From Hirudinaria manillensis (lineage: Eukaryota > Annelida > Clitellata > Hirudinida > Hirudinidae): 64,000 nucleotides of DNA. The stretch covers positions 7,615,001-7,679,000 of the forward strand of contig CM067537.1 in the NCBI GenBank assembly GCA_034509925.1. Reading direction: 5' to 3'. Positions 23,996-37,307 of this stretch are shown here, piece after piece. How positions within the stretch are numbered: the stretch's first letter is position 1; every line of letters begins with the position of its first letter. Both the position numbers and the translations under genes were made by a program. The notes under the pieces are model-generated. The model was not told the DNA's origin and made no database searches. It was given only the letters and a program-made list of their open reading frames with translations.

Positions 23996-26900
23996 ATGAG
24001 CAATGGATCGACGGTTCGTTATTTATTTTTATTAATAATTTATGTGCATGTTAGACTCAATTCTTTAATAATATTTTAAAAGAAAACACCCTTCTCGGAG
24101 CGAAATCTGCATACTATTTCAAGAAGTGGAATTAACAAAGATAAAAACGTTGCAAGCTACTCCAATATTTTTAAAAGAAACAGTCTGAGAAGTTCTATAA
24201 AGAATTCTCTTGCAAAGCTTCTTACAATTGGTGTTAATGATGCAAAGGCTTCAAAACAAGCTAATTACCTGAATGATGAGGCCTGCGTTTTTGATCCAAT
24301 TGTCCTTGCAAAGTTGCTAGCGAATGAAAGCAACAATGATTCTGATGAAAAAGTTGGCTCTATTAACATATTCTATGTGCTAAAAATATTTTCATTGACA
24401 ATATGTGATGTAGCATTTTAATGCTAAAGAAACTAGTTTATTCTTCATCTGTTAAAATCTATGTTTGATGTATTTTTATTAATATTTCTGGCTCAAATAG
24501 GAGAAAGAGTTGAAGAAAAGAATAAATCATCAGCTGGAGAGACTTGATGATCTGAAGGATTCGATGCCAATGAGCGAGAACTTGGAACAGTACTTGGAAG
24601 AAATTGTTGAGAGGAAAAAACTGGAAGCATTCATTGAAGAGTTGCAAGATATGAGAAGCAGCAGTAGGAAAATGTCTCCAGTGAAGTAAAAGAATAATTT
24701 TACAATTATTTTAAATAATTAAATTATAAAATCACAGACTTACGTTACAAGTTGCAGAATGTGTTGCTAACTCATTCATTAACATCAATCCTTTACATTC
24801 ATGATTCTTTTAATAGGAAGGGATTAATTAAATGTCATCAAATCTAATCTGATAATCTTTAGTTAATCATTTATTATTATTTTATTTTATTTTAAGATAA
24901 GAAGGTTATGATTTTCTTTTCTTCTTTTAAAAACCAACTGAAGGTCCGCAGACACGTCGCAGAAGATGGGAATCTCCATAACCGGTCGGTCATCATTAAT
25001 GTTTAATTAATATTAAAATGTTTAATTAATGTTAATATGTTTTGCACTTGCCACCAGAGGCTGTACTTGGCTCATTACAATAACTGGCTTTAATCTAACA
25101 TTTCTTAATTAATAATGATTACATAATAAATATTAAATATTGTAATAAATATTAGCTATGAAAGTATCTTAAATCAATTATAAAGATCATCTTGGCAAAT
25201 GTATTTGAACCTGTTTCTTATAAAATTCCTCTTGTTGTAGGACTCAGTGTACCACTGGTGTGGAGGAAAACAGAAGGATTGCTTGGCAAGCATGGTAATC
25301 TTTATGAATCTATGGCTTATATTCACTCATCATGTTTACTTTGAAACATTCTTCTGAAAGTTTGCACAACTTTGTGCTAATTGTTGAGAAAATATTTGAT
25401 AAATTATTGATAAATTATTTTAATTCAATTATAATTGATAAATTATTTATAAATTATTTTAGATGTTTGTAATGTTTTGTGTCGACAAATTCTATCCTAG
25501 ATTTTTGTTTGCCATCCTTCAGTTCATCGGTTTGAAATAGAAACAAAATGTTGTGAAATAATTTGGGCCTATTTTTAGCTAAGCAATTATTGGAAATTCC
25601 ATATTATTTATATTTTAATTGTAATTTTATATTTCAAATGAATTATATCTCAACCAGGAGCATGCATTAAAGCCATTAAAATGTTAAAATTTATTGATTT
25701 TGTGATTTCTGCAGAAGACTGCAGAAGCTTTGACATGTTTTGTCTCTTGAGATTAAAATCTGATGTAAAGGTGACAAAGATACAGCATAACGTTGACTGT
25801 AGTAGGCACGATGTCGTCTTCAAAGATGTTTTCATTTTGTGAGTTTGTCTTTGGATTTCAGGAAAAACAAAAATTCTGTTTCAAATAATTATGCAATGAC
25901 CTACAAAGAATGTATTATTATCAATATTATCACAATGTTGAATATTGAGCTGACTCATTTGTCAGTTCAAGGAAGTCAATATCTTGATTTAAGAACATTA
26001 AAAATGATTTTTCAATTTTATTTAATAGAATGTTGCCTCTGTTTTTTATGGTATTTATTGCCAGACTAATTATTATTATTCTAATTATTATTATTTTATT
26101 GTAAAATTCACGTCCATAATGATTACAACATCGAACAGCAAGAATTTGAGAGACAAATTCAAATGCAAGCTGGAAATTTATGCGCGGAAGACTCCTTGCA
26201 ACGAGACGGGAACATTTGGAGCATTTGGAACATCAACTTTGTTGAGACAGAAATTCAACAAAAGAGAAACACTTTCTTCATTGCCACTGGTAACAAATTC
26301 TGATTTTCCAACCAACGTTTTGTATTTCTTGGTTTCTGAATAATTTATTTATTTATCTATTTATTTATTTATTTATTTATCTATATATTTATTTATTTCA
26401 TGCAAAGAGAAAGAATGGACACCATTTTGGATCTTATTAGTGAGTTAATTTAATTTCCAGGTATTCTGTAATTTATTTGCATCGATGAAGTCCAACTCCG
26501 ATATTGCAACTCATATTTATTTAATTATTTACTTACTTATTTATTTATTATTTTTTATGCATTGCTGCTAATTTTATCGTCCAATCAGCAATCAAGATTT
26601 TCAACTGCTCGCCACGGGCAGTCTGCATTCTGACGATGTCCTGAGTTCAAGGACATGTTTTGACCTCAACATCAACAAAGGCCAATCATGCAAGTAGCAA
26701 ATAAATTTAACAAATATCTGCTCCTTTTCACTTTGGACTTTGCAAATATGGTTTTAGAATTCAAACTCATTTCTTTCACAAATCTCTCAGTGTATGAGAC
26801 GGTGGCCATGCACATGAGTTTAATTGTCAAGATTACAATTTAATCGTTTATTATTTATCTTTAATAATTTATTAAAAATAATCATTTTATTATTTTTTTA

Positions 26901-28115
26901 AAATTGTATTTGGAGGGTTGTCTCCTTGCAATTCCACAAACATTCGAATGAAGGTCTTAAATTTACATGTTTTAGGCAAACTGCCCCTGTTCGGACATTT
27001 CTGTTGCACCCTGACCCATATCTATGACGATGAGGTCATGGGCAATAGGGTCAATAGCGAAGAAGAAGAAGAAGATGATGACGATGAGGTTGCCCCTGGC
27101 AATTGTGATCAGCAGAAGAGTGGAATTCTGTCCATAATGGTCATATTCTGAGTGATTCCATCTCGCCCGATATTATTATTATTATTATTGTTATTTAAAA
27201 TGCTTTGCTTTGTTTAAAGCAAAAAATTAAACTGACATTGATTTAAAAAATGTTTCCAGTCAAACGAACCAGCTCTGCAGACTTCAGCGAGCTATCATTG
27301 CGAGATCACATCGGACGCTTTTAGCCTGTGGTCGTCAGTTGCTCGGACCAAAGCCAATGAAAAACCATGTTTCGTTCTCGACATTAATGCAAGTTTCCTC
27401 TTTTGGCAACAAATAATTTATGATAAAACATTTGATCACTACTTTATTTATTTATATCATTTTTAATTTTTAAAATTTTTTTCTGAACAAAATGAAGGGT
27501 CATCCGACGACCGCTTACACATTTTTTAATGGCGTTAGACAACAGAAAATAGAGTGGAATAGAAACGACATTTATAATTATGTTGTAGTGTTATATTTAT
27601 TTCACTGGTGCTGACAGGTCATAATTACCAGTTTCAGCAACACTAATTAGTTTCAGCCTACTAATTATTTGCCAGATTATTGGATCGTTCTTAAATAATT
27701 GATTGTGACTTATTAACTGGTGTTGTTACCCTCAGCAGAGTTTGTAACACCAATCCAACCTATTATTTTATAACAACAACAGAAGGACGTGGAAGTTGGA
27801 GGACTTGAGGAAGGGTCGCTCAGCAACTGGAAAATCAGAGGCTTTTCTTTATCCTCTCCTTCGCTGGCATGTCCACTGTTCTTGTCCTCATCATCTGCAA
27901 GTGATCAGGAGACAGACAGACAAAACATACAACATTGGAGAGACGTCTTTCTCAACAATATCAACAGATATGGTATTCAAAACAGGGCAGATTTATATAC
28001 AAGTTGAACACTTCGATAAAAGCTAGAATTTCAATTTGCAGATCCATCTTCTCCGATGACCAAAATCCTGAAGCGTTTGAATGTCCCAATGTCTACAGAG
28101 GGTACCGACCGATAG
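23996..28115 (+). CDS. Rhotekin/anillin-like Rho-pathway protein
   Basis: Twelve exons: 23996-24013, 24083-24352, 24501-24685, 24944-24984, 25241-25294, 25715-25838, 26139-26321, 26589-26680, 26976-27139, 27260-27388, 27783-27972, 28042-28115 (stop TAG), 507 aa. The N-terminal part (exon 3) is a charged helical segment where rhotekins carry the Rho-binding HR1 domain. An anillin-homology/C2-like domain follows (LSVPLVWRKTE, SFDMFCLLRLKSDV, VFKDVFIF, KFKCKLEIYAR, FQLLATGSL, KLPLFGHFCC). Then comes a PH domain (SYHCEITSDAFSLW, FVLDIN, W in NIQHWRDVFLNNI). These align block by block with vertebrate rhotekin, a Rho-GTP effector and septin/cytokinesis-linked scaffold. There is an acidic insert (EEEEEDDDDE) before the PH domain. 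The intron at 27389 uses a GC donor (GCAAGT). The exon 8/9 junction also needs a GC donor after 26680 and is less certain, as is the exon 7 end. The first 158 codons end in an apparent TAA that is removed because a donor (GTAAAAG) starts one base earlier. Confidence 0.86.
26341..26400. repeat. TTTA tetranucleotide repeat
   Basis: Interrupted TTTA run in a rhotekin-like intron. A second run lies at about 26515-26550. Confidence 0.7.
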
Positions 28116-31100
28116 GCCCCAGCCTTCGTTGCCGTTAGCAAAGAGACCCTGCAATGCATTAATCCAATTGGTTTGTTTAGGTAGCTTTAGTACTAGCTCT
28201 CTCAAAAATCACTGGTATGAAATGCCCACTTTCTTGCAAAATCACATGCAATATTCACAAGCTCTTTGTTCAGAAATCTGTGATCCTTGATCCTCACAAA
28301 TGAATTATTTTTACTTCTTTATAGCCATTTTATGTATTTACATATTTTTACTTTTTATTGAGTTTCTTGGGTTTTTTAACACCTCAATGGAATCGTTCGA
28401 ATCACGTTGCCTCGGTTACATTTTGAAGTTGATTTTAATAAATTGCATTGTCAAACTATTCGAGGCAAATCTGTTACATAACCAGGATTTTAAAATTGAT
28501 TGAGTTGGAGGGGGAAATCTCCACGTATGTTCACGACACCCAAACTTACCCACAGAATGGGCATACTGACAAGATATGGTGACAGATGCGAGCAAAATGC
28601 CCGCAATCATTTTAATGAGTTCATTCACCTGTAGTAGTAGCGATGGATGGTTTGAGTACTTTGGGAATTGCACTTAATAATTCGTATCAGAAATAGCAAA
28701 ACTACATAAATCTAGAGCAACAAACAATTCTATGGATTTAACATTCTCGGTACGTGAACACGAACTTATTTAATACCAAACGACGATTTAATTGCTTAAA
28801 ATTAAATGGTAGTTGCTTTGTGTACTTAGCGAGTCCAGGAAAAAAAAGCTTTTAATCAACGCCGATTCTCTCATCAGTCTCGTAATAAATAATTCTTTCA
28901 GTAGATTTCCTGTAGAAGAAGTCTGGTGACCTCCTGAGAGCACAAGGTGGAGACAATTATGATTTGCTAATGATGAATCATTCGAGAGATCACGTTTCAT
29001 TTGAGTCGAATCAATCCGTTTTGTCTCGCCTAATTAACAACTCCGGAAACCGTCTTTGAAGACTCATTTCGATTCGAAGACGCCGTCAATTAACTGGAAA
29101 TCTGCTTCAAATAAATAAAACAATTTGTCTTCTCATCAATGCCCGCCACTGGAGTCCGAGTAATTATCGGATCGGAAGAAGGGACGCGAGACAATGACAG
29201 ACACGAGATCGTGAGCATTGTTTAAAAGTGAACGAGGCTGATTAAATTAACATTATCCATCGCTAGGACGAGTCAGGAAAATATCTAATTAAAAATTGCA
29301 CACAAAATACCTGTTACGACTTGTGTTAGCATCTTTTAAGAACTGTCATTTAGTTATCTCCATCTAGCGGGAGAAAAGATGAAATGGAGGTATTGCAGTA
29401 GGTATAAAGACTATGAGGGGTTAATTGGTTTCATTGGAATATTTTCATTGCGAACGTGCGATTTTTATCTCGACATTTCCATGTTGTATTATTTTATTAT
29501 GATTTCAATAATTTGTTTTTTTTTGTGGGGGGTTGTTTGGGTGCATTTTTGGTTATTTATTTGCTTTAACTGGATGATAACTCAACGTTCTTCTGACTAA
29601 CTAAACAACACACTAACTCCTTTATAAATATTCAAATTAAGTATGTCATCGGTTTCGACACTTTGGTGACATGTTTTTGATTCATTGTTAATCCTTGATA
29701 TGCGACATATCATCGCAGCCATTAGCCAAAAGTGAATTTTAATTAAGCATGAACGGATATATAAATTTTTGTCTCAGAAACGTGATAGAATTATGTTAAC
29801 ACACGGGTTAATCAATTACTTAATGATATGAAATAGAAGGTCAATCAAGCATGAAACTCAACAAACATCAGAACAGCACGTCACAGCCGAATCATCTCTT
29901 TTCACGTTCCGCTGACTCCAATACAGGTGTCTGTCTATCCGAGCGTCCATCTTTCACTTGTTTGAAGTGTTTGTTCCAATGCTCTCCCACGTAGCCTCTA
30001 TTAACTTGTCCATATTTTTTGTAAGAACTTTAATGAATTTTAAGTCAGTCTGAGTAAAAATTGTGCGAGATACGTCATGATCATAACTGAGTGAATAATA
30101 TCACCGATTGTCTAACAATGCTATTTTGATATGAAAAGATTAAAAGTCTAAATTTAACCGATAAAAACATTTCAAACATTTTTTTTCTAAATAAATCGAA
30201 GAAATAAACAAAGAAATAAATTTATTTTAGTCATTTAACATTGCCATAAACGTTACCGCCTCCTCTAACTTCAAACGATTGCACGGAACATTATGCCACT
30301 CAGCGCTACAAGTCCCACCAATGTTTTGGGACTGGCAGGTCATTAGCGGTTACCCGAGGCACTTACGAATTTCACGGTTCGCTGGACACGGATGAGGGCG
30401 TATGGCACGGATGATTTGCTTTTGATGAATGGAAGTAGTCACTTGTTAAAGTTTTTATCATCGCTCTAATTATTTTCCTCTCTAGTTTGAGAGAGAAAGA
30501 GAGAGAGAGGGAGATATATTTTTTATTTTTGTTTTTTTTTGTTGAATTAACATAGCATCAGTTCAAACATGTCTTTATTTAAATATTGGAATGTATTTTA
30601 ACATTAGTGTTATTTTAATCAGCTCTCCAATAATCCGATAAAGAATTTATAAAAAAAAAAAACTAAACTTTTTAAAAGTTTTAAAGAATCCAGTCATAAC
30701 ATTACATCCAAATATCATATCAAGCAAAAAAAAACCCCACACTAATCTCCCCCAACCAACCAACCACCCACCTATCAATCAATCAATCATCATCACTGGA
30801 TCCACGAATTGATGATTCCTTTTCATCCAGTGTCTTTAGAGTTTTTATGGCACCAATTGAGGCTAATTAAGAAGCTTTGAATCGTGTAATGTTTGTGCGG
30901 GGGTCTGAAGGAGAACCACTCGAGATCCACTTAATCCTCTGAAGTACTTTCGCTCGTCTGCTCTCCTGTCCTGAACGCGGCCATTCCATCGACTCGTTCC
31001 CCCCACCTTTGTTTTCCTTTCATTCCAAGTCCACCTGATTTCAATCCTTTGTGAGATTCTATCGCGTGGAAGATCTCAAGAGACCCAACCTATTGGTTAG

Positions 31101-33834
31101 GATGGAGATGGGTTAATTAGGCATCACGATTACATCTCGTAGAGTAACCTTAACTATTCACCGCTTTGTATTAAATTGATTACACCGTATTTCAGATAAT
31201 TATTTTAGCTCATACTTTCTTAAAAAATGCTTAAAAACAATGCATTTTGAGTCGAAAAATCAAACAAATCGAAACAGAAAAATAAACCTACATGAATATA
31301 AATCATGAAAACTAATTACATGTTCCAAATAAATGTTATTATTGTGACCTTTGATATTATCATGTTAATTATTTTAGCTAATAAATGTCAATTTAAACTT
31401 TAATTCGTCACCTTATTTTATTCTTTCAATCCAAGGAATTCCCAACACCTGATGATTGAAGTCACCACCAGAAAATCTTTTAATCATCTCAGAACAGGAC
31501 GTCTGCCGAAGTGAGTGGGCGTGGCTTAGCAAGGGTGCGTTCTGTTTTCGGACGGAAATTTTTTTTTTATGATTTACTTTGTCGGCAGAATCAAAAAAAT
31601 CCCTAATGGCGCAACCCAAGTAATGGGGGCCCCGACTTCATTTGATGCTTTTGTTCTCCCCGTCTCTTCGGGGTAAGTCCTAATGGGTGGGTCCCCATGA
31701 ATGATTCGCTGAGGAAATTTTGCGTGGCTTTTTAACACCTTTAATTGCAGCTCGATTTGGCCGGGGATGGATGGATGGATGAAAGGAAGGAAGGAATGGC
31801 GGGTTAGTAGTGTCGTAAATAGATTTCAGCTTTATTAAGAATTTCAGATGGTTGAGACAGAATGATATGGTATAAAGAATGTTATAAAGAAAATAATAAT
31901 CGATTAATTTTAAATAAATAAACAAAATGAACTTATAAAGTTTATTTATCATGTCGCTCAATCATATCCCTTTCGTTCTATCAAAACCTCTGAGTGTTCA
32001 AAATGGAAAGTTTTCTCCACTCCTTTCGTAATATGCTTTCTCCCGAAACGACAATTAATTCCAGGGAGTGAGAGGCGGTCAAAGAGGGGGCTGGTAGCGG
32101 ATGTGGGTAGGGGGTGGGTAGCTAGGGGCTGGGGGGAGTGAGCGTGTGACGACATCAAACGTTCAACGAACTCCAACTCCACGTGTGGCTCAGATATTCC
32201 GGCCACACATCGAAGTGATTTTCGACGGAGTAGCTTTGCTTTTGACGGATTAGAAGGATTAATAAATGTAAATTATGTTGCGTTTTGCTCACAAATCTGT
32301 GGCAACAAATTAAGAGTTATACAACGAATAAAATTTATATCAATTATATAATAATAAAATATATAATTAAATTATGCCAGCATGGTATCATAATAAAGTC
32401 AATATCCAACATTTCGATAACTTTATGTAAGCATAACTATAAATAAATTAATATTCTAGATGTCAATACGACCATCAGCTTGGCCATAAAATGATACAAT
32501 TAACAGGTTATGCATTGTATAATATACTAAGTCTCTTGAAACAAATTCGAACAATGAATTCAGACAAATCGGCGCCGATGACGTCACCAATGAAATGGGT
32601 GACCTGAAAAGTGTTTGGAATTGTAATGATTACATTTCTTTGGAGTAGACAATCAAACTTTCACTCTTTGATTATCGCTCTCAATGGAAACTCAATGAAT
32701 CATAAATTTCTAAATGCCTGCTCTCGGATTATTCGCAAATTATTGCGTCAAAAAAACCAAATATTTATGTATTAAAACGAAATATTAAATATAAATATAG
32801 TATGTACAAAGCAGGAAATTATGTGCTGTACATGGACAAATTTCAAGATCAGAGGAAAGGAAAAATGATAAAAGAGAAGACCGAAAACGGTGAAACTAAT
32901 GAATCAATCAGTCAGTCAATCAATCAATCAGTTAATCAATCAGTCAATCAAAGAAAAATGGAAAATTATTGGTTTGATTTTACTGGGTTGTGCCAGAAGT
33001 AGATTATAGTTTTCTTATTTCAGAAATTCAGTTATTTAGAAAATGATGCATAAAGCCAATAACAAGTTAAAAAAACACCAACAACAATAACAACAACAAC
33101 GACTATGACAACAACAATAGCAATAATGCTAATCATTACAATCACTAATCACCCATATGATTGCCACCACAACAACTGTCATTATCATCGACGGCTACGC
33201 TGAGAACCCCAAGAAAGTGTTACGCAATCCACTGGGCTCTTTCCCCAGTCCAAGATTGCTCTGTCAAGCGTCTTTCTCGACGGGATGCAGGAATCCATCC
33301 AGACTTTTTGGAGTCAAAGAACGCAGGAAGCCAACTGCCGGAACAATGGCGGATGTCCTTGCTTCCAGCTGGAGCGACTGAAGGTGATCGCCTGGATCTC
33401 TGCGACACCTGGATTAATGGCAGCTGCCCAAAGCCAGACCCGTTGTCGTGGTCAGCGATGATCGTGTCTAAGAGATGCGAACATTGGTGTTATGATAATT
33501 AATTGGTAATATAATAATAATAATAATAATAATAAAATGTCATTTTTATAGCGCCGTGCGCGTGAGCTACAGGGGCTCATCAGCATCATCATAACATCAT
33601 CATCATCATAATATAATAATATGAACGTGTAATGGTCATGATGATGTTATTATTATATTTTTAATCGGTATGGATGTACTAATTAATATTCATTTTTCTA
33701 GAAAAATGCTAGGGATCATTCAAGGGCCCTTCTAATTGACGAGGTTGGTCGTCATGGAAACAGATGATTGCTTCTCAAAAGCAATTAAGGGTTTTTTTTC
33801 CTTATAAAATACCAGACGATCTCTCTCGTTTAAA

Positions 33835-34132
33835 TCGTCATCATCGTCGTCGTCGTTGTCATCATAACCACCATCACCGCCGCCATCATTAACATCATCA
33901 TCATCATCGTCGTCGATGTCATCATCTCCATCATAACCACCATAATCATCATCACCACCACAGCCATCATTAACATCATCATCGTCGTCGTCGTTGTCAT
34001 CATCTCCATCATAACCACTCTCATCATCACTCTCACCATCGCCGCCATCATTAACATCATTATCATTATCATTATCATTATCATTATCATCATCGTCGTC
34101 GTCGTCATCATCATCATCATCATCATCATCCT
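33835..34132. repeat. CAT/CGT trinucleotide repeat block
   Basis: Nearly 300 bp of interrupted CAT, CGT and CAC triplets with internal duplication. It yields poly-Asp and poly-Met frames on the minus strand, not credible coding. Confidence 0.85.
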
Positions 34133-34456
34133 GAGTGCAATGGTGATGATTTTTTATGAGCTTATTAAAGTCATTTCCTCGGCTCGACACGTAACGCACC
34201 CACCCGAGTTTCTGCAACTCAAGATGTGACACCTTTGATTCGATCTTCTTGCAAATTACATCCTTTCAGTTACCTTTGGATGATTTAATTATTTTCTACT
34301 TTTTATTCTCCACAATTGTTCTATTCTTTTTATTATTCTTTAATTATTTAAATATATATTTAAATTAAAGTTTTTAGAGACTCGAAACGATTTACGACTG
34401 GAAACGATGCTATGTTCTGAGTATCGATTGCTTTGCAGGGTGTTTTTGTTCCGTTT

Positions 34457-34546
34457 GATTGGTCTGATTTATTGTCTCGCTCGACTGACTTCAAAGCTGA
34501 TTGGTCGAATGTATGTCGGTCAAATTGTCAACTAGGATTTGATTGG
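34457..34546 (-). promoter_or_regulatory. Three inverted CCAAT boxes upstream of HMX
   Basis: GATTGG at 34457-34462, 34499-34504 and 34541-34546, all in the same orientation (CCAATC on the minus strand) with near-constant 42-bp spacing, 0.8-0.9 kb upstream of the HMX start. The even spacing suggests a diverged tandem duplication or NF-Y sites. Confidence 0.3.
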
Positions 34547-35340
34547 TTGGACTTACAGAACGAAATTACTAGTTAAATGATCTTTCAGAAGAATAATTAA
34601 TTAGTATTTTATTACAAAACATTACAAGGCATGAGAAACACACGTCACTCCTACCGTATCTACTTCCTGCTCATCGTCACCACCATCATCATCGTCATCG
34701 TCACCATCGTCGTAGTCGTCATCACCAAAATCATCATCGCTTTCCTTATCGAAGAAGACTCCGCCCCCTTCCATCGATTGCATTGGTCACTCTCGATTTC
34801 GCTCGTCACGTGACATCATTCGGTTCAACAAGTGCTTCCCTATTATCGCCTGGATGCCATTGTAAAGAGGTTCATTTCGAGGCGGCTCTCTATAAATGGA
34901 TCGTCAGAGTGACGTTGTTGCTTGATTGGAGCGTCAACGGATTGGGATTTTTACGGAAGACAAATTTTTTTGTTGGCTTTCCAGACGATAGTTGGTGTTC
35001 TTGGAAATAAAAACAACAACAGTTATAAGCAATTATAAGAATAATAACAACAACAACAAAATCATTAACAATAATAATAAATTAATGTTAAATAATTGAC
35101 ATTCTGGGTTTCGTTATTGGCAATCTGTTCCCTCCATGGAAAGGCTGGATTGAAAGGTTGGTTGATGCAAAGCTGTGCTTTAAAACGACAGATTTATTGG
35201 AGGTCGTCGAAAAAGAAATAAATTATAAATATACCTGCGACTAAAATTAACATAATTTATGTTAAATATATGTATAAAAAATTAACTTTTAATTACATAT
35301 TGGTTCATATTATTTAAGCTCGAAAGTTTCCGTGGCAACC

Positions 35341-36981
35341 ATGCAGACGAGACATTCAAAGACCGCCAAAATCAACGAGGCATCGACGTCATCGTTCGCA
35401 GTGACAACGCAGACGATCACGACGACGTCATCGACTGAGACGACGTCACCATCGTCGTACTCTTCATCGTCGGCCATATTTTCGTTGCCATGCTGTTCCA
35501 GAGTTAATTCGACGAAAGAATCAACAATTACAAGAATCCCTTGCCAACCCGAGACTTTCCAAAGTCACAGCCCATCGTCATCATCACCGCCATCGTCGTC
35601 TTCCTCATCGTTTTATTCCATTTGTGACGTCACCAGGGGCTTCCGTCAATCATCAGAAGCGACCAATCAAGACGCGACTGGATGCTTCACTTCCTGCTTT
35701 TCGATCGAAAACATTCTGAAGACCGATAACACGAGGAACAGAAAAAACCCCCTCGATTTTACCACATCAATATCATCAATGCCATCGTCATCATCGTCAG
35801 CTCCATCATCGTCGTCGTCATCGACGTCGTCAACGTCAGCGTCATTATCATCATCGTCGTCGTCGTTATCGTCCTCACATCAACTGGAAAATATGGCGAC
35901 TGGAAAGAGGTTCTTGTACTCTTACGACCCCTTCATGCTTTTGAGCCAATCCTTTCCAAGTATTATGTCACGTTCTTCTACATTCCAGCCTCATTCCTTC
36001 ACCAGAGCTCTCGTTCCATCCTTCTATCTCTCCGATCCTGTGGTCACTTCCCCTAGGATTTCCCATCGTCAGCCTGATTACCTTGGCTGTAGCGCCAAAG
36101 AAGCAGACGACTCGGAGCTCTATCAGGACGAACCTAAAGGAAAGACTGCTTCGACAGACTTCCTCGAACTCCACCTGAGGAAAGGCCAGATGGAAGAGCT
36201 TGAGCGAGCGACTGTCAAGAAAGAGGCACCTACTGGAAACATTAGCTCGACGATAGACCTCCATTCTGGAAGCGATACTGGAGGGTCCTTCAAGGAAATA
36301 TCAGACGACGACAACTTCAGTGACGTGGCGTCGAGCGGCGGCAGGAACGCTAACGATTTTGAAATCGAAGTCGACGACAAAAATTTCAGAGATGCCACCA
36401 ACGATTCGAGCAGTTACATGGCAGACGAGGAGGAGTCCAGTTTTGAGAGGAAGAAGAAGACGAGGACAGTCTTTTCCAGAAACCAGGTGGCGCAGCTGGA
36501 AGGGACGTTTCTTTCTAAGAGATATCTTTCCAGCTCTGAAAGGTCTTGTTTGGCTCAGACGCTGAGATTGACGGAGACTCAGGTGAAGATATGGTTCCAG
36601 AATCGAAGGAACAAGTGGAAGAGGCAACTCATGGGCGGTTCTTCGTCTCCCAGTCACAGGGACGAGCCAGAGGGAGGTGGCACGGAAAGGGTGTACGCTT
36701 CCGGTCCGTCTGTGTCGTCTCTCCACGTTTCGGAAAGTTCCATGGCTCGTTTTTATCAATTTAGAGGCGGAGATTCTAAGTTCACCTATTCCAGTCCAAC
36801 TTATCTTCCACTTCGAAAGAGTTACGTCAGTGGATTCATTCCTCCGTTCATCATTCCACCGTCATCTTCCACCTCTGGAATGTCAAGGTCGTCGGACTAC
36901 TTCCAGTTTTACCAGTCGTTTCCAAATTATTCGCTCCAGTCGTCTGTGTCTACCACAACTCCGTTAAGTACTCCAAGTTGA
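35341..36981 (+). CDS. HMX: HMX-class (Nkx5) homeobox transcription factor
   Basis: Single-exon frame of 546 aa, starting at ATG 35341 (an upstream in-frame GTG at 35332 is not a start). Homeodomain at residues 371-430. It begins [12 protein letters not shown], has the HMX-typical YLSSSER and a recognition helix [17 protein letters not shown] with Asn at position 51. FSIENIL (about residue 120) is an eh1-like Groucho-binding motif found near the N-terminus of HMX factors. Residues 12-180 are Ser/Thr-rich, and the serine runs are encoded by TCA/TCG microsatellite-like DNA. An acidic patch precedes the homeodomain. HMX proteins pattern nervous system and sensory organs. The gene has no intron, whereas vertebrate HMX genes have one. 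Poly(A) signal AATAAA at 37073-37078. Confidence 0.95.
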   Translation: MQTRHSKTAKINEASTSSFAVTTQTITTTSSTETTSPSSYSSSSAIFSLPCCSRVNSTKESTITRIPCQPETFQSHSPSSSSPPSSSSSSFYSICDVTRGFRQSSEATNQDATGCFTSCFSIENILKTDNTRNRKNPLDFTTSISSMPSSSSSAPSSSSSSTSSTSASLSSSSSSLSSSHQLENMATGKRFLYSYDPFMLLSQSFPSIMSRSSTFQPHSFTRALVPSFYLSDPVVTSPRISHRQPDYLGCSAKEADDSELYQDEPKGKTASTDFLELHLRKGQMEELERATVKKEAPTGNISSTIDLHSGSDTGGSFKEISDDDNFSDVASSGGRNANDFEIEVDDKNFRDATNDSSSYMADEEESSFERKKKTRTVFSRNQVAQLEGTFLSKRYLSSSERSCLAQTLRLTETQVKIWFQNRRNKWKRQLMGGSSSPSHRDEPEGGGTERVYASGPSVSSLHVSESSMARFYQFRGGDSKFTYSSPTYLPLRKSYVSGFIPPFIIPPSSSTSGMSRSSDYFQFYQSFPNYSLQSSVSTTTPLSTPS

Positions 36982-37072
36982 AATTCTGAGCTTCAGCTAT
37001 TTACTGTTTCACTTCTTTTTTTTTTGTTTTGTGATTGTTGAGCGTCATTTTAAAATGATTAAAATTATATTA

Positions 37073-37078
37073 AATAAA
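37073..37078 (+). terminator. Poly(A) signal of the HMX gene
   Basis: AATAAA about 92 nt after the HMX stop codon, in the 326-bp spacer before enkurin. Confidence 0.5.
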
Positions 37079-37198
37079 ACTATATTTTTTAATTTATCGT
37101 TTTATTTTTTTTTCATAATTTATTAAAATAAATTTTTTCCAAATTTTTGAATTTCCTTTTTTTCTTCACTTTTAACCCAGCCCATCACTGATACCGGT

Positions 37199-37205
37199 TG
37201 TTTAT
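37199..37205 (+). promoter_or_regulatory. Forkhead-type site upstream of enkurin
   Basis: TGTTTAT, matching the forkhead core, about 100 bp before the enkurin start. FOXJ1 drives many motile-cilium genes, so the site fits, but a 7-bp match in AT-rich DNA is weak evidence. Confidence 0.2.
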
Positions 37206-37307
37206 AAGAGATTCAAAAATTCTCGTACAAAGCGTTTTGAAACAAGGATTTCGAATCAAAATTATTTTTGGAATACTTTCTGAAATATTTTTATATTATT
37301 TTAAAAC

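Larger units (their letters stand above)
28116..35340. other. Intergenic region upstream of the HMX gene
   Basis: About 7.2 kb without a recognised exon. The stretch 28700-32650 is relatively non-repetitive and rich in TAATTA-like homeodomain cores, for example around 29020-29280 and 30830-31130. A CCACTTAAT near 30930 resembles NK/HMX-type sites. Distal repeats include GAT/GTC triplets at 33835-34132 and a TTTTATAGCGCC fragment near 33547. Developmental homeobox genes commonly have enhancers in such spacers; that is an inference here. Confidence 0.5.

Noticed and set aside
24501..24689. Separate small coiled-coil gene ending in TAA
   Set aside because: A donor overlaps the stop, and phase, position and homology make it the N-terminal part of the rhotekin-like gene.
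33157..33502. Open frames of 74-113 codons upstream of HMX
   Set aside because: No domain, no splice partners, low-complexity start. Two overlapping frames are equally open.
36301..36759. Minus-strand 152-codon frame over the homeodomain
   Set aside because: Antisense shadow of the HMX coding sequence.
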